From Amycolatopsis cihanbeyliensis (GTDB taxonomy: Bacteria; Actinomycetota; Actinomycetes; Mycobacteriales; Pseudonocardiaceae), in contig NZ_VFML01000001.1 in the NCBI RefSeq assembly GCF_006715045.1, forward strand, positions 1,518,501-1,582,500: a DNA stretch of 64,000 nucleotides. The letters run 5' to 3'. Below, one piece after another: positions 26,252 through 35,823 of the stretch. Position 1 is the stretch's first letter. Each line of letters opens with the position of its first letter. The position numbers and the translations under genes are program-made. A model generated the notes under the pieces. The model saw only the letters and a program-made list of their open reading frames with translations. It did no database searches and was not told the origin of the DNA.

Positions 26252-26836
26252 CTAGAGTTTGATCGAGTGGCCCTGGTGCTGAACCTTGTCTCGATAGGTC
26301 TTTTGCAGAAACAGATTCCGTGGAACAATCGTCAGGTTCATGGTGCCGGATACTACTACGCCGCGCTCCGTCAATCCGCTGATCTTATCGGGATTGTTGG
26401 ACATCAGCGTGATCGAGCCCAAGTTGAAGAACTTGAGAATCTCAGCCGCTCGCTCGAACGACCGGCCATCCCGCTTGAATCCCAGCTCTGCATAAGCCTC
26501 GGTCTGTGCAGCTCCCTTCGCCCGGAGGGTCGCGGTGAGCAGCTCAGCCATGCGGCCGTTGCCCTTCCCATCCTGGTCTAGCCAGACAATGATGCCGGTG
26601 CCAGCCTGCTCGACCTTCTCCTGCGCCATGGCCATCTGTTCTCGACAGTCGCATTCGCTACCGTTGAAGAAATGCGCGGCTGTGCAGTGCGAGTGAACCC
26701 TGCAGAGCACGTCTTCTCTGCCCGAAATCTCCCCTTTGACGATCGCGATCGATTCACTCTGACCATCGTAAAATAAGTACTCAGTGAAAGCGCCGAAATG
26801 GGTGTGTAACGGTCCCTGCGCTAATTGAACTATCAC
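26252..26836 (-). CDS. Divergent GTP cyclohydrolase II (RibA-like)
   Basis: This 194-residue protein aligns along the whole of RibA. Zinc cysteines are conserved (RVHSHC and SECDC), as are D and R of the later loop (KRDGRSF) and LMSNNPDKI. The active-site loop QEGRNIG of RibA reads QDGKGNGR here, and the position of the catalytic tyrosine (E. coli Tyr105) holds alanine by manual alignment. A change at that tyrosine in one Streptomyces coelicolor paralogue is known to stop the reaction at the formamidopyrimidine. This is therefore probably a specialised enzyme, not riboflavin housekeeping. GTG start at 26836. Confidence 0.82.
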   Translation of the reverse strand: MIVQLAQGPLHTHFGAFTEYLFYDGQSESIAIVKGEISGREDVLCRVHSHCTAAHFFNGSECDCREQMAMAQEKVEQAGTGIIVWLDQDGKGNGRMAELLTATLRAKGAAQTEAYAELGFKRDGRSFERAAEILKFFNLGSITLMSNNPDKISGLTERGVVVSGTMNLTIVPRNLFLQKTYRDKVQHQGHSIKL

Positions 26837-26897
26837 TTCGTTCCAATCCGTTTCGGAAACGCACCATCGGCGCCGATACGCTCGTACCGAGCCTGTC

Positions 26898-27929
26898 CTA
26901 CCGGCTCAAATCGAACCGATGAGAACGCGACATGATCGCCGAATACGAGTCATCTGCTTCTGGGAAACGCTCCGTCACCAAAGAGTACTGCTTCTCCACC
27001 CGGCTCCACGCGCTAGACACTTTCCCGTCAAGCTCGTAGTCGCTGGAGCCCAGTCGCAACAGGGCCACTCTACGGATGCCGAGCGCGGTAGACGTCGTGA
27101 ACATATTCAGGCGCTCTCCCCGTGCAAGCGCGTCGGCCACCTCCGAAATACAGACGTCTCGTTGGACCACCCGCTCGCCCATCGCTGCCAGCAAGTCCAG
27201 GACGGTCCTGCGGGTGACACCGGGCAAAATCGAGCCAAGCTTCGGCGTGACGAGCTGCCCGCCTAGACATAAGAAGACGTTCATGGTCGTGCATTCCTGA
27301 AGGTGACCGTCGCCGTCAACCCACAGAATCGTATCGTATCCCGCCTCGCGGGCGTTCTGCGTCGCTAGCGCTGCGCTTGTGTAGTTGCCGGCGGTCTTGA
27401 CACTCGCGAACATCGGAATAGTTCGCGGCATGCTCTGCTCGACGAGGACACTCAAGCTCTCTAGCGCGAGATCGAACCCCTTCACGAGGACAGCGAAGAC
27501 GTACTTGCGAATCTGTTGCGGCATAATATCGCCACCGGCCGCAAATACGACAGGTCTGAGGTAAAGACGTGTCACGCAGCCGTCCCAATTGGCCCGCACT
27601 GCTTGTTCGATGGCCTCTATGAACACATCGAACGCCGGACACGGCAGTGCAAGCGCTGTGCATGAGTTCTTCAACCTCTTGTAGTGGTCGTGTGCCCTGA
27701 AGACAAGGAAGGTATGAGTCGCGACATAGGCGCGCATCCCTTCGAAGACCGAAAATCCGAACTGAATCCCGTCCGCACTAAACTCGGCCAAGCCACCCAC
27801 ATCGTTCGATGTCAGCGTGGGCCTCTCGTACCAGGTGTTGTCGCCGACGCATAGGGACACCGCGACCGACGGTAGCCACGAGTGTTCGACCCCCCACCCC
27901 GTGCTGGCCTTTTCATTCTGAAATGACAT
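26898..27929 (-). CDS. Class IV PLP aminotransferase (branched-chain aminotransferase type)
   Basis: This protein of about 343 residues is a fold type IV aminotransferase. FGFSVFEGMRAYVATHTFLVF matches the family N-terminal domain, VKTAGNYTSAALATQNAREAG contains the PLP lysine, and CTTMNVFLCL the later signature. With 4-aminophenylpyruvate made by papBAC, it could form 4-aminophenylalanine, or act on another 2-oxoacid. An ATG at 27929 lies next to the P450 stop; a GTG at 27953 inside the P450 is an alternative. It lies 61 bases before the GTP cyclohydrolase gene. Confidence 0.85.
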   Translation of the reverse strand: MSFQNEKASTGWGVEHSWLPSVAVSLCVGDNTWYERPTLTSNDVGGLAEFSADGIQFGFSVFEGMRAYVATHTFLVFRAHDHYKRLKNSCTALALPCPAFDVFIEAIEQAVRANWDGCVTRLYLRPVVFAAGGDIMPQQIRKYVFAVLVKGFDLALESLSVLVEQSMPRTIPMFASVKTAGNYTSAALATQNAREAGYDTILWVDGDGHLQECTTMNVFLCLGGQLVTPKLGSILPGVTRRTVLDLLAAMGERVVQRDVCISEVADALARGERLNMFTTSTALGIRRVALLRLGSSDYELDGKVSSAWSRVEKQYSLVTERFPEADDSYSAIMSRSHRFDLSR

Positions 27930-27931
27930 GG

Positions 27932-29416
27932 CTAGGAAAGAAGGACAGGACAAGAGCCCGCGGTCGCGGCACTGCGCACCGCGCTGGGATCGATCACGAC
28001 CGTGAGCTGAGAGTGCGAGAGGTTGTTGAAGTGGACGTCCTTATCTGTGGTGTTGGTGATCTGGGCTTCCGGGTAAGCCGTGATAAACTGCTTGACAAAG
28101 TTCCTGGCTACAGCTATGCCTAGATTGCGACCAGGGCAGCTGCGCCGCCCCTTGCCGAACGGCATCATGTACGGCTCGGGCTCCTCCGCCTCTGGCAAGA
28201 ATCGCTCGGGTTTGAAGGCGTCTCCGTACTTAGCGTGAAGCGCGTGAATGTTGGGCATCACTCGAGTACCCTTCTTTAACCGGTACTTCCGTCCCTCGAC
28301 GTCCATGTCGAAGTCTTCGACGACCTTGTTGTTGATGACCGATCCAGGGGGGCTAAGGCGAAGTGATTCGCTAACACACGCTTCGATCAACTGATCCCTC
28401 CGCTGGCCACTTCTCGACACGATCGCCTCCCGCCACTCCGCGTTCCGCGGAAGGAGCACATACCACAAGGTGGCTAGGATGGTGTTCTGGACCGTGTCCA
28501 AGCCTGCGATGGAAGCCGTCAGAAGGTCATCCCGCGTGATCTCGATAGGTATAGCAAGCTTCCCATTGCCCGCGGCGACCTGCTCCCACACCGTCTCCGG
28601 TTCTGGAGTTCCTTGCAACACGTCAGCCAGGTGCTCGTGCAGCTTCTTGCAATTGTATTGCAGACGCCTCGCTTCGCGGGTGATCGGCCAGGTCGCTATC
28701 GGGAAGTGGACTCGGTTCCAGAATCGGTTTGAGTAGAACCGTAGGCGCGTGAACGTCTCGTTCAACGCGAACATGAATGGAACATCCGACACTTCGCCAT
28801 CGCGGTCCTTGTACGAAACGATCCGCCTCCCCGCGTCCTTTCCCCAGACGAACTCGCCCATGACCTCACGGGTGTAGTCACCCACAATACGCTTCAGATC
28901 GAGTGGAGCGTCCCTAATGAACTCGCTACAAAAATCAGCTGCTCGCCGATTAGAGATCACAGAGATCCGTTCTAGGTCCAAACCCTTCCCGAGGTTTCGC
29001 TTCCGGCCGCCGAAGTGATCTGTGGTGATCTTCTGGAACGTAATTGCCGACGGCGACAGCTGCCCAAACGAGTATAGTGCGGGAGTATCCCGGTCGATGT
29101 GCTTTCCGGTGATCGTCGGGCTGACAAGGATCTCCGCCGTCTGCCTGTTCATACCATATAACTGGATATCGAACCCGCGAATACTGCCAACGAGGTCTGT
29201 TGCCGGCTGGTCTAGGTACAGGTAGTCCCGCGTCTTGTTCCGCTCAAGGAGCTCCGACACATCCGTCTCGGAGCCAATGAACGGGTAGGTCTTACTGAAT
29301 ACGACACCCTGCTTCTCGTATGACCTGCGGTCGAGCACCGTTCGCATCACCCTCGCGGCGTACACAGCTGAGGCGACACCAACAACTGCCATCGGTACGG
29401 ACAGGAAAGGACCCAT
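27932..29416 (-). CDS. Cytochrome P450 with an N-terminal membrane anchor
   Basis: This 494-residue P450 shows FGKGRRSCPGRNLG (heme cysteine), ESLRLSP (ExxR) and IAGLDTVQNT (I-helix). Unlike most bacterial P450s it begins with a hydrophobic helix (LSVPMAVVGVASAVYAARVM) followed by basic residues, and it is about 90 residues longer than its neighbour at 45230. The layout recalls membrane-bound eukaryote-like P450s. The start follows GGGGAA. It leads the group P450, aminotransferase, GTP cyclohydrolase II-like and Rieske. Substrate unknown. Confidence 0.88.
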   Translation of the reverse strand: MGPFLSVPMAVVGVASAVYAARVMRTVLDRRSYEKQGVVFSKTYPFIGSETDVSELLERNKTRDYLYLDQPATDLVGSIRGFDIQLYGMNRQTAEILVSPTITGKHIDRDTPALYSFGQLSPSAITFQKITTDHFGGRKRNLGKGLDLERISVISNRRAADFCSEFIRDAPLDLKRIVGDYTREVMGEFVWGKDAGRRIVSYKDRDGEVSDVPFMFALNETFTRLRFYSNRFWNRVHFPIATWPITREARRLQYNCKKLHEHLADVLQGTPEPETVWEQVAAGNGKLAIPIEITRDDLLTASIAGLDTVQNTILATLWYVLLPRNAEWREAIVSRSGQRRDQLIEACVSESLRLSPPGSVINNKVVEDFDMDVEGRKYRLKKGTRVMPNIHALHAKYGDAFKPERFLPEAEEPEPYMMPFGKGRRSCPGRNLGIAVARNFVKQFITAYPEAQITNTTDKDVHFNNLSHSQLTVVIDPSAVRSAATAGSCPVLLS

Positions 29417-29711
29417 GACTTATTCCCCAATATCTTAGGCCGCCCCCGGGGCGGCCGGGGGTGGCCCCGCCAGCGACTTGGGCAGCCTCACGTGGTGGGA
29501 GAGCGGAATTTCACTTGACTCTGTCCTACTCTACCGCGAGACGGCACGCACGATCCCCACCCCCAAGGGTCGTTTCGCGACGAACGCCGCCCGTGTCACC
29601 GCTGCGGCACGGTCAGATGACGACTCACTATAACCTGACTCGGTCACGGTTGGGGACTGATCGGCGGGGTGGTTCGCTGACCTGGTGGTTCGTCGTGTGG
29701 GTGGGTGGAAT
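29417..29711. other. Leader region of the P450 operon
   Basis: No gene is seen in these 295 bases. A GC-rich inverted repeat (GGCCGCCCC, one base, GGGGCGGCC) lies at 29438-29456, just 5' of the P450 start. It could be a leader hairpin. The right side runs into a transposase remnant. Confidence 0.4.
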
Positions 29712-30780
29712 CTACGCACTAAACCCGGGTCTGAGCTTGTTCTTTAACCTGTGCCGTGTTGATGAACGGCCATGGTGAGGTCGCGTTTGGCGGGTCTTTC
29801 CCACGTCGTGGCGTACGGCTGGCCTGGGGTTCTTGGAGCCAGGTGGGCGTCCGGGGCCTGGCTTGCCGGGTTTCGGTGCCCTGGCCGGCAGGGTGATCGT
29901 CGGGCGGATGTTCCGGAAGCCACGTCTGACCCGAGAGGGCGTGAGTCGGCCAGGGGCGGCGGGCTTGTCCCACGGAGGGCGCAGATCCTCGACGAGGGTA
30001 CGCGCGAGGCGGAGTTGGGTGTGGGCGGCGATCACGGTCCAGATCCAGCGGTCGGCGGCCTCGGGGGTACGAATCTTCGGCCGGTTCCAGCCCAGGGTCT
30101 GCTTGATCAGACGGAACGTGTGCTCAAGATCGAACCTGCGGAGGTAGGACCGCCATCAGCGCTCCACGTCCTGGCAGGTGGCGCCGGTGGTCGAGGACCA
30201 CAGCCACACCGGGTGCGGGTTGCGGTCGCCGGGCAGGTGGTCGACCTGCAGACGCAGCAGTGTGCCCTCGATGACCGGGAGTTCACCCTCGTGGTCCGGC
30301 CAGCAGGCGCGGTGCGTGAGCCGGGGATGAAGCCGATCCCAACTGTGGGCTCGCGCGGTGCCGTAGCGCGCGGTGTCCGTGGTCGTGGTGTGCTGAGGTT
30401 CGGGCCAGGTGGCGGGTTTGGCCAGGGCGAACTCAGGCCCGTGCTTGGGTGGTCGGCCGTTGGCGCCGGGCAACCGGGGTGGCTTGGGCAGTCGCAGCAC
30501 CCGGTCCGCGCGGATCCGGCCGAGGACCTCGACGGGCAGATCGGCCAGCACGAAGGCAAGCCGGGTGACGTCGTAGCCATTGTCCATCACGATCAGGATC
30601 TTCGGTCGCCATCGGTCCAGTGCCCGGCCGCGACCAGCCGTGCACATCGGTTCCGCCCACGACGACGTCGAGCCGGAGTTGCTCAGGACCGTTGCCCGTC
30701 AGCGGCTCGCGGCCGCGCAGGGGGGAGCTGGACCTCGGCTTGGACGCGCCGCCCGACGCGGGCGGGCCGTTGCCGATCAC
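29712..30780 (-). pseudogene. DDE transposase remnant (NF041680-like), N-terminus missing, frameshifted
   Basis: Fragments in several frames fit one transposase. One has LIVMDNGYDVTRLAFVLADL, PVIEGTLLRLQVDHLPGDRN and VWLWSSTTGATCQ. Another continues with VIAAHTQLRLARTLVEDLR and ends GRPPGSKNPRPAVRHDVGKT. The usual N-terminus is missing. A matching N-terminal piece of the same family occurs at about 40573-40770 on the plus strand. Family naming is from memory. Confidence 0.65.
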
Positions 30781-31440
30781 CGCGTCGTCGATTTGTGGGA
30801 CGCGCTCTCACTGGCTTATGAGGTGCTCGGGTTCGAGGCCGCGGCAGCCGGGGATGAGGTGTTCCGGCAGTTGGTGTTGGCACGGATCATCGAGCCGACC
30901 AGCAAGCTGGACTCGCTGCGGGTGCTGAAAGGGGCCGGTATCACGCCGGTTTCCTACCGGACTCTCAAGCGGCGCCTGCCCACGTATGCCAAGGACGAGT
31001 GGCGGGAGAGCCTGGCGGCCCTATGCGCCCCTCATGTCGGTCTGGGCTGGCGACGTTGCTGCTCTACGACGTGAGGACGCTGTACTTCGAGACCGATACT
31101 GGGGACGGGTTCCGCGAGTCCAGGTTGTCCAAGGAACGTCGTCTGGAATTCCAGATCACCGTCGGGCTGCTCACCGACGTGGCCGGGTTTCCGTTGATGA
31201 TCAACGCGTTTGAGGGCAACAAGGCTGAAACCACGACCATGCTGCCGACGATCAAGGCGTTCATGGTCGCTCATCGGCTCACCGATGTGGTCATCGTCGC
31301 AGACGCCGGGATGATCTCCGAGAGCAACATGAAGGCGATCGAGACCCAAGGCATGTCGTTCATCCTCGGCATGCGCATCCCCGAGATCCCCTACGTCGTC
31401 GCGGAGTGCGCAAGGCCCACCCGGACACCGAAATCGCCGA
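30690..31440 (+). pseudogene. IS1634-family transposase remnant
   Basis: Two plus-strand frames fit an IS1634-type transposase: LWDALSLAYEVLGF, FRQLVLARIIEPTSKLDSLR and YRTLKRRLPTY first, then after a frameshift near 31050 VRTLYFETDTGDGFR, LSKERRLEFQITVGLL, INAFEGNKAETTTM and VIVADAGMISESNMK. The C-terminus is missing; the frame breaks near 31400 and homology fades before the ligase gene at 31539. Confidence 0.75.
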
Positions 31441-31538
31441 CGGGCAGGTGTTCGTCCAACCCTGGCCAGCCGGCATTCAGGCGGTGGCCTGCAGTAGCCG
31501 GCTGGCGCCCGGGCCGACGACGTCGAACGAGGAGACGT

Positions 31539-32837
31539 CTACAACTCAAGCTGGTTGAGGAGCGAGGACGCCTCAGGCGTACCCGCGGTGATGACCCGAC
31601 GGCCCCTTTTCATATCCCCACGCTCCAAACTTCCCTGCGGGATGGTCGCCGCCCGGACCGCGATCCCGAGACGCGCGGCAAGCGCGGCCTCGACCTCGTA
31701 CCGGGCCTCACGGTCCATGCCAGCCGACTCGCATGCGACGACTGCGCGAGAACCGTGCTCGGACAGTACGACGATGAATTCGCCCGACAGATGCGGCGAC
31801 GCAAAGACGACCTCCTCGATGTCGCGGGGGAAAATGTTGACGCCGTTGATGATCACCATGTCGTCCAGTCGTCCCTGGATCCGACTGATGCGTGCAAAAG
31901 TCCTCCTGCACGGGCACAGATGATGCGACACCGACGCCAAATCTCCTGTGCGGTACCGAAGGACTGGCTTCGCCTCCTTCGACAGCGTGGTTAGGACAAC
32001 TTCCCCGGTCACCCCGTCCGCGCATTCCTTCCCGGTGGTCGGATCGATGACCTCTAGGAGGAAATGGTCCTCATTGACGTGCAGGCCGGCTCTCTCACGA
32101 CATTCTCCGGCGACACCGGGGCCGGTCACCTCGGACAAGCCGTACAAGTCGAAGGCGCACAATCCGAGACCGGTCTCCAACGCCCCGCGCATCTCCTCGC
32201 TGAATGTCTCGGCACCGAAGACCCCTACGCAGAGGTTCATGGACTCGCGCGGATCCATCCCTGTGACTTTTAGGTACTCGAGAATCCGGGACGCATAGGT
32301 CGGGGTGCACGCCAGCGTGTCGATTTGCATGTCGCGCATGAGCCGCACCAGCCGGGCCATCGGGCCGAGTCCGAGCGGGACAACTGAGGCTCCAACGCAC
32401 CCCAACCCGTAGTGGTAACCGAGCCCACCAGTGAACAGGCCATAGCCATAGGCATTTGCGACGATGCTCTTCTCGCTGATCCCCGCCGATACTAGGAGCC
32501 GCGCACACAGTGCACCCCAGGTCTTGATGTCTCGTCGGGTGTACGGGATTAGCGTCTCGCGCCCGCCCGTTCCGCTTGAACCGTGCCACTCGACGATCTC
32601 GTCGACCAGGGTTTCTGCAACCTGGTACCTGTCAACGACGTCGTCCTTGGTCGTGAAGGGTAAGCGTTTCAGTGTGTTCAGATCGACATCCTCACCGGAT
32701 GTGAGGCCGAGGCTTCTGAGTCGCGGACGGTCATTTGGCGATACCAAGAGTCGATCTATCAGATTTCGCAGTCTGCTCAGCTGTAGATTTCGAAGACGCT
32801 CGCGGTTGAGAGTCTCCATCATTTCGTCGAACACCAT
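31539..32837 (-). CDS. Phenylacetate-CoA ligase-like adenylate-forming enzyme (PaaK family)
   Basis: This protein of about 432 residues follows the PaaK pattern: a short N-terminal helical part with LRNLIDRLL, SSGTGGRETLIPYTRRD as the P-loop, DLYGLSEVTGPGVAGEC, VLRYRTGDLASV, and a C-terminal domain with GRLDDMVIINGVNIFPRDIEE. Family members activate arylacetates or other aryl acids to CoA thioesters. The ATG at 32837 follows GGGGGA. IS remnants separate it from the P450 operon. If the ThDP enzyme and molybdenum hydroxylase make an arylacetate, this would be the activating step. Confidence 0.85.
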   Translation of the reverse strand: MVFDEMMETLNRERLRNLQLSRLRNLIDRLLVSPNDRPRLRSLGLTSGEDVDLNTLKRLPFTTKDDVVDRYQVAETLVDEIVEWHGSSGTGGRETLIPYTRRDIKTWGALCARLLVSAGISEKSIVANAYGYGLFTGGLGYHYGLGCVGASVVPLGLGPMARLVRLMRDMQIDTLACTPTYASRILEYLKVTGMDPRESMNLCVGVFGAETFSEEMRGALETGLGLCAFDLYGLSEVTGPGVAGECRERAGLHVNEDHFLLEVIDPTTGKECADGVTGEVVLTTLSKEAKPVLRYRTGDLASVSHHLCPCRRTFARISRIQGRLDDMVIINGVNIFPRDIEEVVFASPHLSGEFIVVLSEHGSRAVVACESAGMDREARYEVEAALAARLGIAVRAATIPQGSLERGDMKRGRRVITAGTPEASSLLNQLEL

Positions 32838-33017
32838 TCCCCCTTCGACCGACGAGGCAGAGTACCGAAACCGACCATATGTCCCCGCCACCATACCCGG
32901 GGGCGGATCCTCATTGTGCGAACACCTCGTTGCAGGACGGTCCACGGGCGTCTCTTGTGGCAGGCCCTAGCTGATTGATTCTTTATGGGTTCAGTGGTAC
33001 TAGGCGATGAGGGCGCG

Positions 33018-33092
33018 GTGTCAAGTGGTGGGTGCACCACCGGCTTCTATTAGTAGTTTGTTGAATACTTCGGTGGGTTTGTAGCCGTCTAG
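33018..33092 (-). mobile_element. IS30 end fragment, split by later insertions
   Basis: These 75 bases repeat 24298-24372 almost exactly, starting GGTGTCAAGTGGTGGGTGC. The match breaks at CTAG (33089-33092), where an IS1380 element begins. It resumes for 17 bases (TGTTTCTCGGGGTCGAT) at 35828-35844, after the IS1380 and IS481 elements. Confidence 0.85.
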
Positions 33093-34766
33093 CCCGGATC
33101 TTGCGTGGGCTGATGGGTTGGTCTGGGCTGGTTCGGGATTGGTGTTTTGGGCGGTTGCTGTGTGGTGAGGGCATGATCGGGTGGCCCGTTCAGCGGGCTG
33201 CTGCCGGGTTCCACAGGCCCGGGGATGGTTGGTCCTTGTCTCGTAGGGTCGGGTTGCCGCTGGTCAACCGGGATGCAGGCGAGTCAGCGCCGTGATGATC
33301 AATTCGGTCCAGGGCCAGTGCGTGGTGAGCTGGAGCCGCGTCCGGCGGGCATGGCGGGCCAGCCGCGCGGCGACGGAGAACAGTCGCAGGCGAAGCCGTT
33401 TGGGCTCCCAGCGGCGCGCTTCGTGAGCTGTCAGGGCGAGCATCTGCGTCCACGCGATCAGCTCGGTGGCCAGGCACACGATCTCGATCCAGATCCGGTT
33501 GGCGTCGAAGCCGTGCAGGGGCAGGTTGGCCAGGCCGGTGTTCTTGGCAGTGCGGATGCGGTCCTCGCAGCGGGCGCGGCGGCGGTGCCGTAGTTCCAGA
33601 TCCGCCAGCTGACCACGGCGGGTGTTGGTGCCGAACGCGGTCAGCCGCAGGCCGTCGCGGTCGGTGAACCGGAGCTGAGCGCCGGGGTGCGGGCGTTCCT
33701 TCCTGACGATCACGCGCATGCCCGGCGGCCAGTCGGTCAGGTCGAGCAGTCCGGTCAGCTCGGCCACCCAGGCCCCGTCCCGGACCTGTCCGTCGGCGTC
33801 GTAGGCGGGTGTCCACACGTGCGCGGGGATGAGGTCGGCCGCGGCGGCGGTGGTCTCGGTCAGGCCGAACCCGACCGAGTATTGCAGCCGCCGTTGGTGG
33901 CAGTACCGCACGAAGTCGTGGGTGCCGCCGCCGGAATCGGTGCGCACCAACACCTTCTGGCCCACCCGATACCCCGGCCGGAAGGGGAGTTGGTCCAGCG
34001 CTGCGGCCAGTACCCGCCTGTGGTCGGCAGCGGTGTTGGAACCGGCGTTACCCGGCCGCAGCAGGATCGCCAAGGGTTCGCCGGTGCCGGCGGCGCCGTG
34101 ATCGGCCCACGAGCCCAGCGGGTGGAAGCCGTAGCCCTTCTTGAACGTCGGCGCGGCGTGTTCCTTGTCCGAGTGCGCGTCCAGCAAGGTCGCGTCCAGA
34201 TCGATGATCAGCGGATGGTCGGCGTCGATGCCGTGACCCGGGGAGTGTTCGCCAGCACGATCCCAGGCCACCGCCCGTGCTGACGCGCGTGCCGAACGGA
34301 GGGCCGCCAGCGCTTTCGACGCATCGGCGGCCAGCGCGGTGACCATTCGTGACACCGTCGGATCCGAGGCGACGACACCGAACACCCCTGGCTCGGCACG
34401 CAGCATTCCGACATCGGCCAGGCAATCCCCGCCCAACGCCGCGGTGACGGCCAAGTCCAGCACGATCTTGCCTGGATCATGCACCGCGGCCGGTTTGCGC
34501 CACGGCGCCAACACCTCAGACATCCCGCCGGTCAGCCCCACCGCCTCAGCGGTACGCAGCAACAACACCGCCCCGGCCTGCGACACGACACCCGAACCAG
34601 ACCCGTCCGCGACCAGCCTCGGGTAGGGCGAACTATGCTTACTCACCTGAATGGTGCTCCTGAACTGCGACCGATACGACCTTCGACAAGCCGTATTATC
34701 GCAGCTCAGAGCACCATTCTCTGTTAATGGCACACTCCGAACCCGCACTGCCATGAAAGCCCCGGG
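33093..34766 (-). mobile_element. IS1380-family element with CTAG target duplication
   Basis: The ends read CCCGGATCTTGCGTGG at 33093 and, from the other side, CCCGGGGCTTTCATGG ending at 34766. CTAG flanks both sides (33089-33092 and 34767-34770). It is inserted into the IS30 fragment. Confidence 0.85.
33264..34646 (-). CDS. IS1380-family transposase
   Basis: This 460-residue, apparently intact transposase has the family features: a DDE first aspartate in LIIDLDATLLDAHSDKE, KKGYGFHPLGSW, VRTDSGGGTHDFVRYC with the second aspartate, and a later RCEDRIRTAKNTGLANLP containing the glutamate. The GTG at 34646 follows AGGAG and gives a family-like N-terminus (SKHSSPYPRL). The element looks competent for transposition. 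Confidence 0.9.
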   Translation of the reverse strand: MSKHSSPYPRLVADGSGSGVVSQAGAVLLLRTAEAVGLTGGMSEVLAPWRKPAAVHDPGKIVLDLAVTAALGGDCLADVGMLRAEPGVFGVVASDPTVSRMVTALAADASKALAALRSARASARAVAWDRAGEHSPGHGIDADHPLIIDLDATLLDAHSDKEHAAPTFKKGYGFHPLGSWADHGAAGTGEPLAILLRPGNAGSNTAADHRRVLAAALDQLPFRPGYRVGQKVLVRTDSGGGTHDFVRYCHQRRLQYSVGFGLTETTAAAADLIPAHVWTPAYDADGQVRDGAWVAELTGLLDLTDWPPGMRVIVRKERPHPGAQLRFTDRDGLRLTAFGTNTRRGQLADLELRHRRRARCEDRIRTAKNTGLANLPLHGFDANRIWIEIVCLATELIAWTQMLALTAHEARRWEPKRLRLRLFSVAARLARHARRTRLQLTTHWPWTELIITALTRLHPG

Positions 34767-34770
34767 CTAG

Positions 34771-35823
34771 TTGTTGTGGGTCGTGACGTTGGTGACGGCT
34801 GAGAGGGCCTGAGACTGGGGACGGGTCTTTCGGCGGCAGGATGAGAAGTACGACCAACTCGTCCGCCGAGCAGAAAGACCCGTCCGTATCTCACAGTAAC
34901 GCCCCGTTGACTGTCGAAGGCCGTCACCGCCTTGTCGAGCGCTGCAAGACCCGACCGATCGCCCACGTCGCGGCGGAGATGGGGATCTCGCGGCAGTGTG
35001 CCTCCCGGTGGGTCAACCGCCACCGCAAGTACGGGGACGCGGGCCTGGTGGACCGCCCGAGCGTCCCGAACCGGCAGCCCACCGCCACGCCTGCCGAGGT
35101 TGTGGTCCGGATCGAGCGGCTGCGCCGGGACCGAAAGTGGTCGGCGCGCCGCATCGCCCAGGAGCTGGCCGGCGAGGGCATGGCCATCTCGGTGCGCACA
35201 GTCGGCCGTCACCTGGCTCAGCTGGGCCTCAACCGCCGCCGGTTCCTGGACCCGACTGGCGCGAGCAACCGCGTGCCTCGACGCATCACCGCCCGCTGGC
35301 CCGGCCACATGGTCCATCTCGACGTCAAGAAGGTCGGCGCCATCCCCGACGGCGGTGGGTGGCGCGCCCACGGCAGGGGCAGCGAGCAAGCTAAACAGGT
35401 CGAACGAGCCAAGGATGCCGGAGCCCGCACCGGCTACACCTACCTGCACTCCGCAGTCGACGGCTACTCCCGCCCGGCCTACACCGAAGCCCTGCCCAAC
35501 GAGAAAGCCTCTACCGCGATCGGCTTCACCCACCGAGCCAGAGCGTTCTTCGCCCGCCACTTCGCCACCGTCCTACACGGAGCACGCCACCAACGGATCA
35601 CCCCATACACGCCCCGCCACAACGGCAAGGTCGAGCGCTACAACCGCATCCTCGGCGAGGAATTCCTCTACGCCCGGACCTGGACCAGCGAACAGCAACG
35701 CACCACAGCCCTCAACGTCTGGAACCTGCACTACAACTACCATCGACCACACACTGCCGCCGGAAACCAGCCACCAGCCTCCCGGCTCCACACCGGCGTC
35801 ACCAACGTCATGGCCTCATACAA
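34771..35823 (+). mobile_element. IS481-family element with CTAG target duplication
   Basis: The left end is TTGTTGTGGGTCGTGACG and the right end, read inward, TTGTATGAGGCCATGACG; both continue TTGGTGACG. CTAG flanks the element at 34767-34770 and 35824-35827. It shares the left CTAG with the IS1380 element. Confidence 0.85.
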
